Shown here: in pieces, positions 1 through 9,063 of the stretch
Numbering within the stretch: the first letter of the stretch is position 1
Layout: every line of letters starts with the position of its first letter
Source of the DNA: an uncultured Burkholderiales bacterium
GTDB taxonomy: Bacteria > Pseudomonadota > Gammaproteobacteria > Burkholderiales > Burkholderiaceae_C
DNA: 46,207 nucleotides
Direction of reading: 5' to 3'
Assembly (NCBI GenBank): GCA_902825995.1
Contig: CADEDE010000015.1
Coordinates: 1-46,207, forward strand
Program-made: the position numbers and the translations under genes
Notes under the pieces: model-generated
Seen by the model: the letters and a program-made list of their open reading frames with translations, nothing else
Databases searched by the model: none
What the model was told of the DNA's origin: nothing

Positions 1-2
1 CC

Positions 3-1166
3 GTGGCCATCCCTTCGCCCTCGCTGGCCCTGCCCGGCGTCAAGCCGGCCGGGCTGCGGTGGCCGCGCCGCGCAGGCTGGTCGGCGCTGGCGGCTACGGT
101 CGTGCTCGGGCATGCCCTGGTCACGCTGTGGCTGCAGCAGAACCTGGTGGACTGGGGTGACGGCGCCACGCCGATGCCGCAGCGCATCGAGGTCGCCTTC
201 GTGCAGGCCTTGGCGCCCGCCGCGCCGCCGCCAGCGCCACCCACGCCCGCAGCGCTGGCGCGCGCGCGGGCGAAACCAGCGCAGGCCCGTGCGGTTGCTG
301 CGGCCGCCTCGACGCCGCGGGTGGCTGCGGCCGAGCCCGAGCCCGAAGCCTCGGCGCCGGTCGAAGCCCTGCCCGCGCCGCCACCGGCGCCGGACAGCCC
401 CCCGGCGATCGAAGCGCTGGCCGCGACCGCGGCGCTGCCGGCCCCTGCGCCCGCGACCGATGCCGCTTTCGAATGGCCGCCCTCGACGCGCCTGACTTAT
501 GTGCTCAGCGGCAACTACCGCGGCGAAGTGCACGGCAATGCGCGCGTGCAATGGGTGCGCCAGGGCGCGCGCTACCAAGTCCACCTCGACATCAGCATCG
601 GCCCGAGCTTCGCGCCGCTGATCTCGCGGCGCATGAGCAGCGACGGCGAACTCGGCGAGCAGGGCCTGTCGCCGCGGCGCTATGACGAAGCTACGCGTCT
701 GCTCTTTCAGCAGGCGCGCCGCGCGAGCCTGCAGTTCACGCCCGAGCAGGTGACGCTGGCCAACGGCAGCCGGCACGAGGCCCTGCCCGGCCTGCAGGAC
801 GCGGCCAGCCAGTTCGTGCAACTGACCTGGCTGTTCACGACTCAGCCCGAACTGCTGCGCACGGGGAACACGGTGACGATGCCGCTGGCGCTGCCGCGGC
901 GCGTCGGCCGCTGGGTCTATGACGTGCTCGGCCGGGAGCGCCTGGCCACGCCGGTCGGCGAGCTCGATACCTTCCACCTGAAGCCGCGGCTGGGCGAGCG
1001 CCGCCCCGGCAACGAGCTGAGTGCCGAGGTCTGGTTTGCGCCGACCTTGCAGTACCTGCCGGTGCGCATCCGCATCCAGCAGGACGCCGACACCTTCATC
1101 GATCTGTTGCTCGACGCGGCACCCCTGCAGGCCGCGCCAGCCGACGAGCCGACGGCGGCGCGCTGA
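3..1166 (+). CDS. DUF3108 domain-containing membrane-anchored protein
   Basis: The protein has a short basic N-terminus, one hydrophobic segment at about residues 25-44, a Pro/Ala-rich low-complexity stretch at about 68-155, and a globular C-terminal half (about 156-370) of the DUF3108 type. The architecture suggests an inner-membrane anchor, a flexible periplasmic linker and a folded periplasmic domain. The biochemical role of DUF3108 proteins is not established and I do not assign one. The first visible start is a GTG at base 3, so the true start may lie upstream of the window and the entry may be partial at the 5' end. It ends 73 bp before the enoyl-CoA hydratase on the same strand. Confidence 0.75.
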   Translation: MAIPSPSLALPGVKPAGLRWPRRAGWSALAATVVLGHALVTLWLQQNLVDWGDGATPMPQRIEVAFVQALAPAAPPPAPPTPAALARARAKPAQARAVAAAASTPRVAAAEPEPEASAPVEALPAPPPAPDSPPAIEALAATAALPAPAPATDAAFEWPPSTRLTYVLSGNYRGEVHGNARVQWVRQGARYQVHLDISIGPSFAPLISRRMSSDGELGEQGLSPRRYDEATRLLFQQARRASLQFTPEQVTLANGSRHEALPGLQDAASQFVQLTWLFTTQPELLRTGNTVTMPLALPRRVGRWVYDVLGRERLATPVGELDTFHLKPRLGERRPGNELSAEVWFAPTLQYLPVRIRIQQDADTFIDLLLDAAPLQAAPADEPTAAR

Positions 1167-1239
1167 TGGCCGGAAGATCGTATCCTCGTGCCCGTACAGT
1201 GGCCGCTCCCCGTGCAACCCACGAACGGACCTCCGACCC

Positions 1240-2034
1240 ATGGACTACGAATGCATCGTCACCGAGCGGCGCGATAACACGCCCGGCACGCTGGCCACCG
1301 GCCTGGTCAGGCTGAACCGGCCGCAACAGCTCAATGCGCTGAACGACCGCCTGATGGACGAACTCGGCCACGCCCTGCAGGCCTTCGACGCCGACCCCGG
1401 CGTCGGCTGCATCGTGCTGAGCGGCAGCGAAAAAGCCTTCGCTGCCGGCGCCGACATCGGTGCCATGGCCGGCTACAGCTACATGGACGCCTACCTAGGC
1501 AACTACATCACGCGCAACTGGGAGGCCCTGAAGAGCGTGCGCAAACCGGTGATCGCCGCGGTGGCCGGCTTTGCGCTGGGGGGCGGCTGCGAACTCGCCA
1601 TGGCCTGCGATTTCATCATCGCCGCCGATACGGCCCGATTCGGCCAGCCCGAGATCAAGCTCGGCATTGTCCCGGGTGCCGGCGGTACCCAGCGCCTGCC
1701 GCGCGCGGTGGGCAAGAGCAAGGCGATGGACATGATCCTGACCGCGCGCACGATGGACGCCGCCGAGGCCGAACGCGCCGGCCTGGTCAGCCGCGTGGTG
1801 GCGGCCGACCGGCTGCTCGACGAAGCCTTTGCCGCCGCGGCAACGATCTGCGCCTTCGGCCTGCCCAGCGTGATGATGGCCAAGCAGTGCGTCAACCGCG
1901 CTTTCGAGTCCGGCCTGGCCGATGGCGTCGCCTACGAGCGTGGCGTTTTCCACGCGCTGTTCGCCACCGAAGACCAGAAAGAAGGCATGGCGGCCTTCGT
2001 TGCCAAGAGGAAGCCTTCATTCAAGCATCGCTAA
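1240..2034 (+). CDS. enoyl-CoA hydratase (crotonase family)
   Basis: This 264-aa protein has the crotonase fold signatures. AGADIGAM near residues 69-76 and [11 protein letters not shown] near 110-120 form the CoA pocket and oxyanion hole. The two catalytic glutamates of true hydratases are present as E118 (GGGCELA) and E138 ([18 protein letters not shown]), with the usual 20-residue spacing. The family adds water to trans-2-enoyl-CoA in fatty-acid and amino-acid beta-oxidation, and the intact glutamate pair argues for hydratase rather than isomerase activity. ATG 1240 is chosen because the residues after it match the usual family start, while an upstream extension would encode non-homologous Arg-rich sequence. 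It converges with rlpA, with two bases between the stops. Confidence 0.93.
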   Translation: MDYECIVTERRDNTPGTLATGLVRLNRPQQLNALNDRLMDELGHALQAFDADPGVGCIVLSGSEKAFAAGADIGAMAGYSYMDAYLGNYITRNWEALKSVRKPVIAAVAGFALGGGCELAMACDFIIAADTARFGQPEIKLGIVPGAGGTQRLPRAVGKSKAMDMILTARTMDAAEAERAGLVSRVVAADRLLDEAFAAAATICAFGLPSVMMAKQCVNRAFESGLADGVAYERGVFHALFATEDQKEGMAAFVAKRKPSFKHR

Positions 2035-2036
2035 GC

Positions 2037-2639
2037 TCATTCGATCCCGGGCGGCGTGCCGGCCAGCTCGGGCTGCCAGGCGCCGCGCCGGATTTCATCG
2101 GGCGTGATGCGCACCACCTCGACCGTCGCGACGCCGAATACACCGAGCCTTTGCGCGGCGGTGTAACTCAGGTCGATGATCCGTTCCTTGATGAAGGGGC
2201 CGCGGTCGTTCACGCGCACGATCACCGAACGGCCGTTGGCCGGGTTGCTCACGCGCGCAAAGCTCGGCAGCGGCAGCGTGCGGTGTGCGGCCGTCATCGC
2301 GTACATGTCGTAGCGCTCTCCGCTGGCCGTGCGGCGGCCGTGGAACTTGCGGCCGTACCACGAAGCCAGGCCGCGCTCGCTGAGGGCGGCGCCGGACGGC
2401 AAGGGGGTGTAGGTTTCGCCGAGCACGGCGTAGGGTTTGTTCGGGCCGCCCTGGCGAATCGGCTCGAGTACCGGCAAGGCGTCGGGGATCTGCATCGGGT
2501 CGAGCGGGAGGCGCGCTTGGGGGCCGTCGGTCTGCGGCGGCGGTGCCGGTGCGCGCGTGGCGCAACCCGCCACCACCAGCGCCAGCGCAGCCAGCAGCAG
2601 GGGCGCCGGGGGCGGGCGGCGGGGCATCGTGGTTGACAT
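2037..2639 (-). CDS. rlpA: septal ring lytic transglycosylase RlpA, lipoprotein
   Basis: This 200-aa protein starts with a lipoprotein signal (hydrophobic run ending VVAGC) and carries a double-psi beta-barrel domain at about 85-180. The characteristic stretches are GLASWYGRKFHGRRTASGE, HRTLPLPS and VRVNDRGPF. RlpA proteins cleave naked (denuded) glycan strands at the division septum and localise to the outer membrane. The C-terminal SPOR domain found in many RlpA proteins is absent; the protein ends soon after the barrel, which is common in shorter homologues. It is transcribed away from the dipeptidase gene at 2794. Confidence 0.9.
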   Translation of the reverse strand: MSTTMPRRPPPAPLLLAALALVVAGCATRAPAPPPQTDGPQARLPLDPMQIPDALPVLEPIRQGGPNKPYAVLGETYTPLPSGAALSERGLASWYGRKFHGRRTASGERYDMYAMTAAHRTLPLPSFARVSNPANGRSVIVRVNDRGPFIKERIIDLSYTAAQRLGVFGVATVEVVRITPDEIRRGAWQPELAGTPPGIE

Positions 2640-2686
2640 GGCGCCGCGAGCCTAGCAGTGGCGCCGGTGGCTATGATCGATGCAAC

Positions 2687-2797
2687 ATGATGTTTCGCCC
2701 GCTGTGTGCATTGCTGGCGCGGTCTTGTGCCGTGGCCGGCATCTCTGCGGCCGCCGCCAAGGGCCGCGTCGATTTTGATGGCCTGTGGCGCGCATGA
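2687..2797 (+). CDS. possible small ORF with signal-peptide-like sequence ahead of the dipeptidase
   Basis: A 36-codon ORF begins with two consecutive ATGs and encodes a short hydrophobic, signal-like peptide (MMFRPLCALLARSC...). Its TGA overlaps the ATG of the dipeptidase in an ATGA arrangement, but in a different frame. It could be a translationally coupled leader, a signal peptide separated from the enzyme by a frameshift, or chance. No homologue is recognised, so confidence is low. Confidence 0.25.
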   Translation: MMFRPLCALLARSCAVAGISAAAAKGRVDFDGLWRA

Positions 2798-3402
2798 CCA
2801 GCGTTCGCGTCGAAGACCTCGCCGCCCACCCTGCGTTCCGCCGCCTGGCCAGCATCGAGGGTATCGACGTCGACTTGCGTTATGCCACCCCGAACAATTT
2901 CAGCGGCCGCGTGTTCTACGATCGTTTCGACTGCGCGTGGCTGCGCGCCGAAGCCGCAGCCGGCCTCGAAGCTTCGGCCGCGTGGCTGGCGCGCACGCGC
3001 CCCGCTTGCCGCATCGTCGTGCTCGACGCGTTGCGCCCGCAACGTGTGCAGGAAGCGATCTGGCGCGACGTGGCCGGCACGCCGGCCGCGCGCTACTTCG
3101 CCAACCCCGGGCGCGGCTCGATCCATTCCTTTGGCATGGCCGTTGACGTGAACCTTCGCGACGGCAACGGCCGCGAACTCGAGATGGGCAGCGGCTTCGA
3201 CGAAATGACGCTGGCCTCGCATCCCGCGCTCGAAGCCGATCGGCTGGCTGCGGGCGCGATCACCCGCGACCACATTGCCGCGCGCGAGCTGCTGCGCGGC
3301 GCGATGGCCGCCGGCGGCTTTGCCGGCATTGCCACCGAGTGGTGGCATTTCGACCACGGCGACCGCCAGCGTGTGCGGCGCGAATTTCCACGGGTGCTGT
3401 GA
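2794..3402 (+). CDS. D-Ala-D-Ala dipeptidase-like M15 metallopeptidase (VanX/DdpX family)
   Basis: This 202-aa zinc peptidase carries the M15D signatures: SIHSFGMAVD (zinc ligands H111 and D118) and TEWWHF (catalytic E182, zinc ligand H185). An upstream DALRP segment also matches VanX/DdpX enzymes. The family hydrolyses D-Ala-D-Ala dipeptide, either in peptidoglycan recycling or in vancomycin resistance. No vanHA genes are nearby, so recycling or nutrient use (DdpX-like) is more likely. ATG 2794 is preferred to the GTG at 2785 because it overlaps the upstream small ORF as ATGA and is the stronger start codon. The start lacks a clear ribosome-binding site. Confidence 0.85.
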   Translation: MTSVRVEDLAAHPAFRRLASIEGIDVDLRYATPNNFSGRVFYDRFDCAWLRAEAAAGLEASAAWLARTRPACRIVVLDALRPQRVQEAIWRDVAGTPAARYFANPGRGSIHSFGMAVDVNLRDGNGRELEMGSGFDEMTLASHPALEADRLAAGAITRDHIAARELLRGAMAAGGFAGIATEWWHFDHGDRQRVRREFPRVL

Positions 3403-3424
3403 ATCAACCGCAGCGCAACACGAC

Positions 3425-4168
3425 CTATCCGCGCCGTAGCGGCGGCCGGCCGCCGCGCCGCGGGTCGGGGCCGGCCGCGACAGGCGCGCAGGCCCGCCAC
3501 TCGGCCCGCTCCTTGCGCGCCTGCGCCAGCGCGGCATCCAGCGCCGCCTCGGTGACGTTCTTGAGCGCACAGAAATTAGCCTTGGTCAGGGTCGCGGTCT
3601 CGAAGCTGTGCAGCAGGTTCGCGCGCTCGCGTCGCGCCTGCTCGTCGGCGCTGCGCTGCCGTTGCGTCGCGGCCTGCTGCTCACGCTGCGTTTCGCGTTG
3701 CGTTTCGCGCTCCGCGTTGCGGCGCGCCTGGTGAAATTCGCGCCGACGCGCCAGTTCCTCGGCAGCCATCCGGCGGTGCTCGTCGCTGATCTCGCCGGCG
3801 GGCTGGCCGTCGAGGTCGAACCGCTGCGCTGCGCCGGTCAGCGCCTTCAGGTAGCCGTTGCTCGTGGTGTAGCGGCTGAAAAAGAGGCCCAGCACGCGCT
3901 TGCTGAAGAGGCCCGGCGCGCGCTGCTGGATATCGGCCTGGATGCGCAGCTTGAGTGGCTTGGGCGGGGCGGGAGGGTGCTGCGCCGTGTCGGGCGCGGC
4001 GGCTGCGAACAAGGCGGGAAAGCATTCGGCCAGGCGCGCGCCGCAGGCGGCGGGGGAAATGTCGGGTACCGCGACGGCTTCGGCCGACTCGGCCGGAGCC
4101 GGGTTCAGGGTCTCGACGGGCGCGGTCTGGATGGCCGGGGAGGACGGCGCTTCGGGCGGCTTGTGCAT
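3425..4168 (-). CDS. ProQ/FinO-domain RNA-binding protein
   Basis: This 247-aa protein has a ProQ/FinO domain at about residues 40-140 (CFPALF, PKPLKLRIQADI, LGLFFSRYTTSNGYLKAL). A long charged helical segment rich in Glu, Arg and Gln follows (about 145-215), then a basic tail. FinO-domain proteins bind structured sRNAs and mRNA 3' ends and act as RNA chaperones. The tail may add non-specific RNA contacts. The start is placed at the ATG at 4168 because the proline-rich leader just before the domain begins there. It is divergent from lysE, with 90 bp between the starts. Confidence 0.8.
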   Translation of the reverse strand: MHKPPEAPSSPAIQTAPVETLNPAPAESAEAVAVPDISPAACGARLAECFPALFAAAAPDTAQHPPAPPKPLKLRIQADIQQRAPGLFSKRVLGLFFSRYTTSNGYLKALTGAAQRFDLDGQPAGEISDEHRRMAAEELARRREFHQARRNAERETQRETQREQQAATQRQRSADEQARRERANLLHSFETATLTKANFCALKNVTEAALDAALAQARKERAEWRACAPVAAGPDPRRGGRPPLRRG

Positions 4169-4258
4169 GGGCTGTGGGTGGCGTTTGGCGGCGCGATTGT
4201 CGGTCAGGCCGGTGCGATCCTGTAATCTCGCCGGCCCGCAGCCCCAACCGCCTCGACC

Positions 4259-4885
4259 ATGATCGGTCCGCTTTTCGGTGTTCACGACTACGGCGCCTTC
4301 TGCGCCGCCATCGTGCTGTTTCTCGCCCTGCCCGGCCCGGGCACGTTTGCGCTGCTCACGTCCACGGCCAAAGGCGGCTTTCGCGCCGGCGCTGCGGCCA
4401 CGCTGGGGGTGATCGTCGGCGACCAGGTGCTGCTGTGGCTCGCCGTGGCCGGCGTGGCCGCGCTGCTGGCGGCCTACCCGGTGGCCTTCAAGGTGGTGCA
4501 GTACGCGGGTGCGGCCTACCTGGCATGGGTCGGCCTGCGGCTCTTGTTCTCCAAGGGCGATGGCCGTGCCTCGCCGATCCGAATCGAGCCGCGCGATTAC
4601 GCCCGCCAGGCCCTCTTCATCACCCTGCTCAATCCCAAGGCCATCGTCTTCTACATGGCCTTTTTCCCGCTCTTCATCGATCCAGCCACGCACCGCGGCC
4701 TGCCCACTTTTGCCGCGATGGCCGTGACCATCGCCGCCATTACCGCGGTGTACGGCCTCCTGCTCTGCGCCTTTGCCCAGGCGGTGGCCGAGAAGCTCAG
4801 GGCGCAGCGCTGGCTCACGCGCTGGCTCGAGCGCGCGGCCGGCCTGTTCCTGATCGGCTTCGGCATTCGCCTCGTGAGAGACTGA
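4259..4885 (+). CDS. LysE/RhtB family amino-acid exporter
   Basis: This 208-aa protein has about six hydrophobic segments and the LysE/RhtB signature near the N-terminus (LPGPGTFALLTS followed by GFRAG). The LNPKAIVFYMAFFPLFID motif lies in the middle. Members export amino acids such as lysine, homoserine or threonine; the substrate cannot be told from sequence. It stops 4 bp before parA, and the pair are probably co-transcribed. In many betaproteobacteria a LysE gene sits upstream of parA in the chromosome-partitioning neighbourhood. Confidence 0.9.
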   Translation: MIGPLFGVHDYGAFCAAIVLFLALPGPGTFALLTSTAKGGFRAGAAATLGVIVGDQVLLWLAVAGVAALLAAYPVAFKVVQYAGAAYLAWVGLRLLFSKGDGRASPIRIEPRDYARQALFITLLNPKAIVFYMAFFPLFIDPATHRGLPTFAAMAVTIAAITAVYGLLLCAFAQAVAEKLRAQRWLTRWLERAAGLFLIGFGIRLVRD

Positions 4886-4889
4886 CAAA

Positions 4890-5663
4890 ATGCCGCGCAT
4901 CTTCTGCATCGCCAATCAAAAGGGCGGGGTTGGCAAGACCACCACCACGGTCAACCTCGCCGCCGGCCTGGCCCAGGCAGGCCAGCGCGTGCTGGTGGTC
5001 GATCTCGACCCGCAGGGCAACGCCACGATGGGCTCGGGCATCGACAAGCGCAAGCTCGAACTCAGCCTCTACGACGTGCTGCTCGAATCGGCCAGCATCG
5101 CCGAAGCGCGGCGGCGCAGCGACAAGGGCGGCTACGACGTGCTCGGCGCCAACCGCGAGCTGTCGGGCGCCGAGATCGAACTGGTGCCGCTCGAACGCCG
5201 CAACCAGCGCCTGCACGACGCCCTGGCGGCCACGCACGCCGACTACGACTTCGTGCTCATCGACTGCCCGCCGTCGCTCTCCCTGCTCACGCTCAACGGC
5301 CTGTGCAGCGCGCACGGCGTGATCGTGCCGATGCAGTGCGAGTACTTCGCCCTCGAAGGCTTGTCCGACCTGGTCAATACCATCAAGCAGGTGCATGCCA
5401 ACCTCAACCCGCAACTGCAGGTCATCGGCCTGCTGCGCGTGATGTACGACCCGCGCATCACCCTGCAGCAGCAGGTCAGCGCACAGCTCGAAGCGCACTT
5501 CGGCGACAAGGTCTTCAAGGCCGTGATCCCGCGCAACGTGCGCCTGGCCGAGGCGCCGAGCTACGGCCAGGCCGGCGTGGTCTTCGACCCGTCGTCCAAG
5601 GGTGCGCTGGCCTATATCCAGTTCGCGCACGAGATGATCGAGCGCATCAAGCAACTCGCATGA
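4890..5663 (+). CDS. parA: chromosome-partitioning ATPase ParA (Soj)
   Basis: This 257-aa protein has the deviant Walker A motif (QKGGVGKTTTTVNLA) at residues 9-23, LVVDLDPQGNATMG as the A' motif, and VLIDCPPSL as Walker B. It has no N-terminal helix-turn-helix, so it is the short chromosomal Soj type. It forms DNA-bound ATP dimers on the nucleoid, and ParB-parS complexes stimulate its hydrolysis to move the origin region. The next gene overlaps its stop by 4 bp. The partner parB lies 2.4 kb downstream rather than adjacent. Confidence 0.95.
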   Translation: MPRIFCIANQKGGVGKTTTTVNLAAGLAQAGQRVLVVDLDPQGNATMGSGIDKRKLELSLYDVLLESASIAEARRRSDKGGYDVLGANRELSGAEIELVPLERRNQRLHDALAATHADYDFVLIDCPPSLSLLTLNGLCSAHGVIVPMQCEYFALEGLSDLVNTIKQVHANLNPQLQVIGLLRVMYDPRITLQQQVSAQLEAHFGDKVFKAVIPRNVRLAEAPSYGQAGVVFDPSSKGALAYIQFAHEMIERIKQLA

Positions 5664-6454
5664 AGGCCGGCAGCGGCCTGGCGCCCGCCTTCAGCGCGCG
5701 GCTGCTGTCGCGCATCGAGGATGCGGGCTTGAATGCCAGTGCGCCGCCGCAACAGCGCTGGCTCGATGGCTGGCTGGTTCGCTTCTCGCCCGGCAAGGCC
5801 AAGCGCGCGCGCTGCATCAATGCGCTCGCGCCCGGGCGCTTGCCGCTCGACGAAAAACTGGCCCTGGCGGCGCGCGTATTGGCCGAGGCCGGGTTGCCGA
5901 TGCTCGTGCGCATCACGCCCTTCAGCGAGCCGGGCCGGCTCGATGCGTTGCTCGAGGCGCGCCGCTGGCCGCGCATCGACGATACGCGGGTGATGGCGCT
6001 GGCCGCGCTCGATGGCGTCGAGCCCGAAGCCCTGCCCGCCGGCCTGGTCTGGCAGCCGATGGCATTGCAGGCCTTTGCGCAGGCCGTGGGCCAGCTGCGC
6101 GGCTCGCCGCTGGCGCAAAGCCAGGCCCATGCCGAACGCCTGGCGCTGTCGCCGGTGCCGTTTCGTGCGCTGGCGATTCGCGGCCAGGCCGACGGCGCGC
6201 TATGGGCCTGCGGCCAGTTTGCCCGCGAAGCCGATCTGGTCGGCCTGTACGACATCTTCACTGCCGAATTCGCGCGCGGCCAGGGCCTGGCGCGGCGTCT
6301 GTGTGTGCGCCTGCTGCTCGACGCCCGCAGCGAGGGCGCGCGTTGCGCCTACCTGCAGGTCGAGGGCCACAACCAGGCTGCGCGCAGTGTCTATCGGCGC
6401 CTGGGCTTTGCCGACGGCTACGCCTACCACTACCGCACGGCGAACCGGCCCTAA
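5660..6454 (+). CDS. GNAT family N-acetyltransferase
   Basis: This 264-aa protein has a C-terminal GNAT fold at about residues 165-255, with [20 protein letters not shown] as the acetyl-CoA pyrophosphate-binding loop. Near the end [21 protein letters not shown] is typical of the family. The N-terminal half resembles the extra domain seen in two-domain GNAT proteins. The substrate is unknown. Its ATG overlaps the parA stop (ATGA), which suggests translational coupling. It converges with argC and the two stop codons overlap. Confidence 0.82.
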   Translation: MKAGSGLAPAFSARLLSRIEDAGLNASAPPQQRWLDGWLVRFSPGKAKRARCINALAPGRLPLDEKLALAARVLAEAGLPMLVRITPFSEPGRLDALLEARRWPRIDDTRVMALAALDGVEPEALPAGLVWQPMALQAFAQAVGQLRGSPLAQSQAHAERLALSPVPFRALAIRGQADGALWACGQFAREADLVGLYDIFTAEFARGQGLARRLCVRLLLDARSEGARCAYLQVEGHNQAARSVYRRLGFADGYAYHYRTANRP

Positions 6455-7395
6455 AGCCCCAGGCCCTCGTCGCAACCGAGGTGCAAATTCATGCACTGCA
6501 CCGCCGCGCCGCTGGCGCCCTTGCCGAGGTTGTCTTCGCGCGCGATCAGGATCGCCTGGCTGGCGTCGGCGAAGACAAAGACGTCGATGCGGTTGGTATC
6601 GTTGGCGCCCTGCACGTCGAAGAAGTTCGGCTCGGTGACGGCCGGATCGCCCAGCGGCATGACGCGGATGAAGCGTTCGCCTGCGTAGTGTTTCTCGAAA
6701 GCGCGCACCAGGGCCGCGCCGTCGCTGCCGGGCTCGAGTTGCGACAGATGCAGCGGCACGCTGAGCGCCAGGCCTTTGTAGAAATTGCCGACGATCGGCA
6801 TGAACGCCGGCTTCACCGTGAGGCCGCTGTAGGCCATCATTTCGGGCACATGCTTGTGGCTGAGCTTCAAGCCATAGGGGCGCGGCGATTCGAGCTTCGG
6901 GTTGCCACCCGCGCGGTACTCCTCGATCATCTTCTTGCCGCCGCCCGAATAGCCGGTGATCGAGGTTGCCGTAACCGCCAGGTCGCGGGCCACGATGCCG
7001 GCATCGACCAAGGGGCGCAGCAGGGCGATGAAGGCGGTCGAGTGGCAGCCCGGATTGGCGATGCGCTTGGCTTGGCGCAGCGCCTCGCGCTGGCCCGGCG
7101 CCAGCTCGGGCACGCCGAAGACCCAGCCGGGGGCAACGCGGTGCGCGGTGCTGGCGTCGATGATGCAGGTGTCGGGGTTGCTGACCAGGGCCACGGCTTC
7201 GCGGGCCGCCGCATCGGGCAGGCACAGGAAGGCCACGTCGGCGGCGTTCAACAGGCGCGCACGCTCGGTGGCGTCCTTGCGCTTGTCGGCCTCGATCTTC
7301 AGCACCTCGATATCGCTGCGCGCGGCCAGGTACTCGTGGATGCGCAGGCCGGTGGTGCCCTCCTGGCCATCGACGAAGACAAGATGCTTTTTCAT
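6451..7395 (-). CDS. argC: N-acetyl-gamma-glutamyl-phosphate reductase, type 2
   Basis: This 314-aa enzyme reduces N-acetylglutamyl-phosphate to the semialdehyde with NADPH in arginine biosynthesis. The N-terminal nucleotide-binding region ([18 protein letters not shown]) and the catalytic cysteine motif ([15 protein letters not shown]) match the shorter type 2 ArgC family. The catalytic histidine is probably in [10 protein letters not shown]. It sits between parA and parB on the opposite strand, so it is an inserted unit within the partition neighbourhood. No other arg genes are in the window. Confidence 0.94.
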   Translation of the reverse strand: MKKHLVFVDGQEGTTGLRIHEYLAARSDIEVLKIEADKRKDATERARLLNAADVAFLCLPDAAAREAVALVSNPDTCIIDASTAHRVAPGWVFGVPELAPGQREALRQAKRIANPGCHSTAFIALLRPLVDAGIVARDLAVTATSITGYSGGGKKMIEEYRAGGNPKLESPRPYGLKLSHKHVPEMMAYSGLTVKPAFMPIVGNFYKGLALSVPLHLSQLEPGSDGAALVRAFEKHYAGERFIRVMPLGDPAVTEPNFFDVQGANDTNRIDVFVFADASQAILIAREDNLGKGASGAAVQCMNLHLGCDEGLGL

Positions 7396-7445
7396 GCTGG
7401 ATTCAAAATCGCGGCGGATGTCGGATCAAGGATAAGGCAAGTCGG

Positions 7446-8055
7446 ATGGCGCAATGTCGGATTCTGTTATTGCCGGGCTGGCTCGATTCGGGGCCGGACC
7501 ATTGGCAAAGCCGCTGGCAGCTTCGGCACGGCTACCGGCGCGTGACCCAAGACGATTGGCTGTGGCCCAAGCGGGGCGACTGGATGGCGCGGCTCGAAGA
7601 CGTCCTGCTGGAGAGCGCCCCCAGGCCGACGACATACGTCGTCCGCCCCCCCCCGAGGGGGTATGAGTAAAGTGGCAAAGCCACATTTACTCATGAGCGC
7701 AACGCCGGCCGTGCTGGTGGCGCACAGCCTGGGCTGCCACCTCGTGGCTGCGTGGGCCGCGCACTCACGTCACACGGCGCGCGTGCGCGCGGCGCTGCTG
7801 GTGGCGCCACCCGATATCGAGCGCGACGATAGGCCGCCCAACCTGCACGGCTGGCGGCCGATCCAGCGCCAACGACTGCCCTTCGCGGCCGTCGCCGTGA
7901 CCAGCGACGACGACCCGTTCAGCACGCCCGAACGCAGCGCGCTTCTCACGCGCGAATGGGGTGCATGCCAGGTGGGCGTCGGCGCCGCCGGCCACATCAA
8001 CGGCGAATCGGGCCTGGGCGACTGGCCGGCGGGACACGCACTGGTGCCGGCCTGA
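7446..8055 (+). pseudogene. RBBP9/YdeN-type serine hydrolase, frame-disrupted by a palindromic repeat
   Basis: Two reading-frame pieces encode one RBBP9/YdeN-type alpha/beta hydrolase. Bases 7446-7670 encode the N-terminal part (LLLPGWLDSGPDHWQSRW, then GDWMARLEDVLLESA). Bases 7663-8055 encode the nucleophile elbow (VLVAHSLGCHLVAAWA, Ser in AHSLG), the Asp region (SDDDPFSTPER) and the His (GHINGESGLGDWP). Between them sits about 75 bp of palindromic, non-homologous DNA containing a run of nine C and an in-frame TAA at 7668. Removing a single C from the run would give one continuous frame, with about 25 extra residues and no stop. It may be a true pseudogene, a phase-variable gene or a sequencing slip. 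The family's substrates are poorly known. Confidence 0.8.
7624..7695. repeat. REP-like palindromic element inside the hydrolase gene
   Basis: It consists of GACGAC-ATAC-GTCGTC-type dyad DNA, a C9-GAGGGGG stem, then GTGGC-AAA-GCCAC (7672-7684) flanked by near-complementary ATGAGTAAA and TTTACTCAT arms. The order (C/G palindrome, then TGGC-AAA-GCCA hairpin) is the same as in the element at 19591-19660, so the two appear to be one family. Its edges are inferred from where hydrolase homology stops and resumes. Confidence 0.6.
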
Positions 8056-8100
8056 ACCCCTGGAGGGTGCGTGCCGGCCGATCGCCGACAATCGCGCCCC

Positions 8101-9003
8101 ATGGTGACCAAAAAACCCAAAGGCCTGGGCATGGGCCTCGAAGCCTTGCTCGGCCCCAGGGTCAGCGATGCGCCCGCGGCCTCGCCCGACGACGGCGCGC
8201 CGCGCACGCTCGAGCTCAGCCAAATGCAGCCCGGCAAATACCAGCCGCGCACGCGCATGGACGAAGGCTCGCTCTACGAGCTGGCCCAAAGCATCAAGAG
8301 CCAGGGCGTGATGCAACCGGTGCTGGTGCGCCCGCTGGGGTCCAACCGCTACGAGATCATCGCCGGCGAGCGCCGCGTGCGCGCGGCCGATCTTGCCGGC
8401 CTGAGCGAAGTGCCGGTGCTGGTGCGCGCCGTGCCCGACGAAGCCGCCGCGGTGATGGCGCTGATCGAAAATATCCAGCGCGAAGACCTGAATCCGCTCG
8501 AGGAGGCGCAGGGCCTGAAGCGCCTGATCGATGAATTCGAGCTCACGCACGAGCAGGCCGCGCAGGCCGTGGGCCGCTCGCGCAGTGCGGCCAGCAACCT
8601 GCTGCGCCTGCTGAACCTGGCCGCGCCGGTGCAGCAGATGCTGCTCGCCGGCGACCTGGAAATGGGCCACGCGCGAGCCTTGCTGTCCCTGGACGCGGCG
8701 CAGCAGATCCTGACCGCGAACCAGGTCGCGGCGAAAAAGCTCTCGGTGCGCGAAACCGAAAAATGGGTCGCCCGCAGCGCCAGCGGCAACGGCCGCCAAT
8801 CCCCGCTGATGCGCATCCAGCGCGACAAGCCGCGCGATATCGTGCGCCTCGAAGAAGCCCTCGCCGACCGCCTTGCCGCCGCCGTCGAAATCCGCGTGCA
8901 GCGCAAGACCCGGCGCGGCGAACAGGGCGAGATCGCAATCTCGTTCGGCTCGCTCGACGAGTTGAACGGGCTGCTCGACAAGCTGGGGGTTGTCGATCGC
9001 TGA
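8101..9003 (+). CDS. parB: chromosome-partitioning protein ParB (Spo0J)
   Basis: This 300-aa protein has the usual N-terminus (KGLGMGLEALLG) and the ParB/Srx CTPase domain with the GERRVRAA box (ENIQREDLNPLEEA follows). A helix-turn-helix for parS recognition is at about 150-190 (THEQAAQAVGRSRSAASNLLRLL). The C-terminal dimerisation segment includes the ISFGSLDELNGLLDKLG tail. ParB loads on parS, spreads as a CTP-dependent clamp and stimulates ParA. ATG 8101 is chosen because the conserved N-terminal box begins within a few codons. I noticed no consensus parS (TGTTTCACGTGAAACA) while reading nearby, but did not scan exhaustively. Confidence 0.95.
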   Translation: MVTKKPKGLGMGLEALLGPRVSDAPAASPDDGAPRTLELSQMQPGKYQPRTRMDEGSLYELAQSIKSQGVMQPVLVRPLGSNRYEIIAGERRVRAADLAGLSEVPVLVRAVPDEAAAVMALIENIQREDLNPLEEAQGLKRLIDEFELTHEQAAQAVGRSRSAASNLLRLLNLAAPVQQMLLAGDLEMGHARALLSLDAAQQILTANQVAAKKLSVRETEKWVARSASGNGRQSPLMRIQRDKPRDIVRLEEALADRLAAAVEIRVQRKTRRGEQGEIAISFGSLDELNGLLDKLGVVDR

Positions 9004-9063
9004 AACGATGGCTCGAGCTGAGCGAGTTCAACCTCTACGCCATCGAGCAGGATCGGGCAGAGC

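Noticed and set aside
4169-4915. An upstream extension of the ProQ/FinO gene that would give a protein of nearly 500 aa
   Set aside because: The extension is antisense to the well-supported lysE gene and has only biased Gly/Glu/His composition; the domain-bearing part begins at the ATG at 4168.
7644-7690. CRISPR-like or terminator interpretation of the palindromic DNA
   Set aside because: There is a single unit with no spacer array and no U-tract; it interrupts coding sequence and resembles the REP-like element at 19591.
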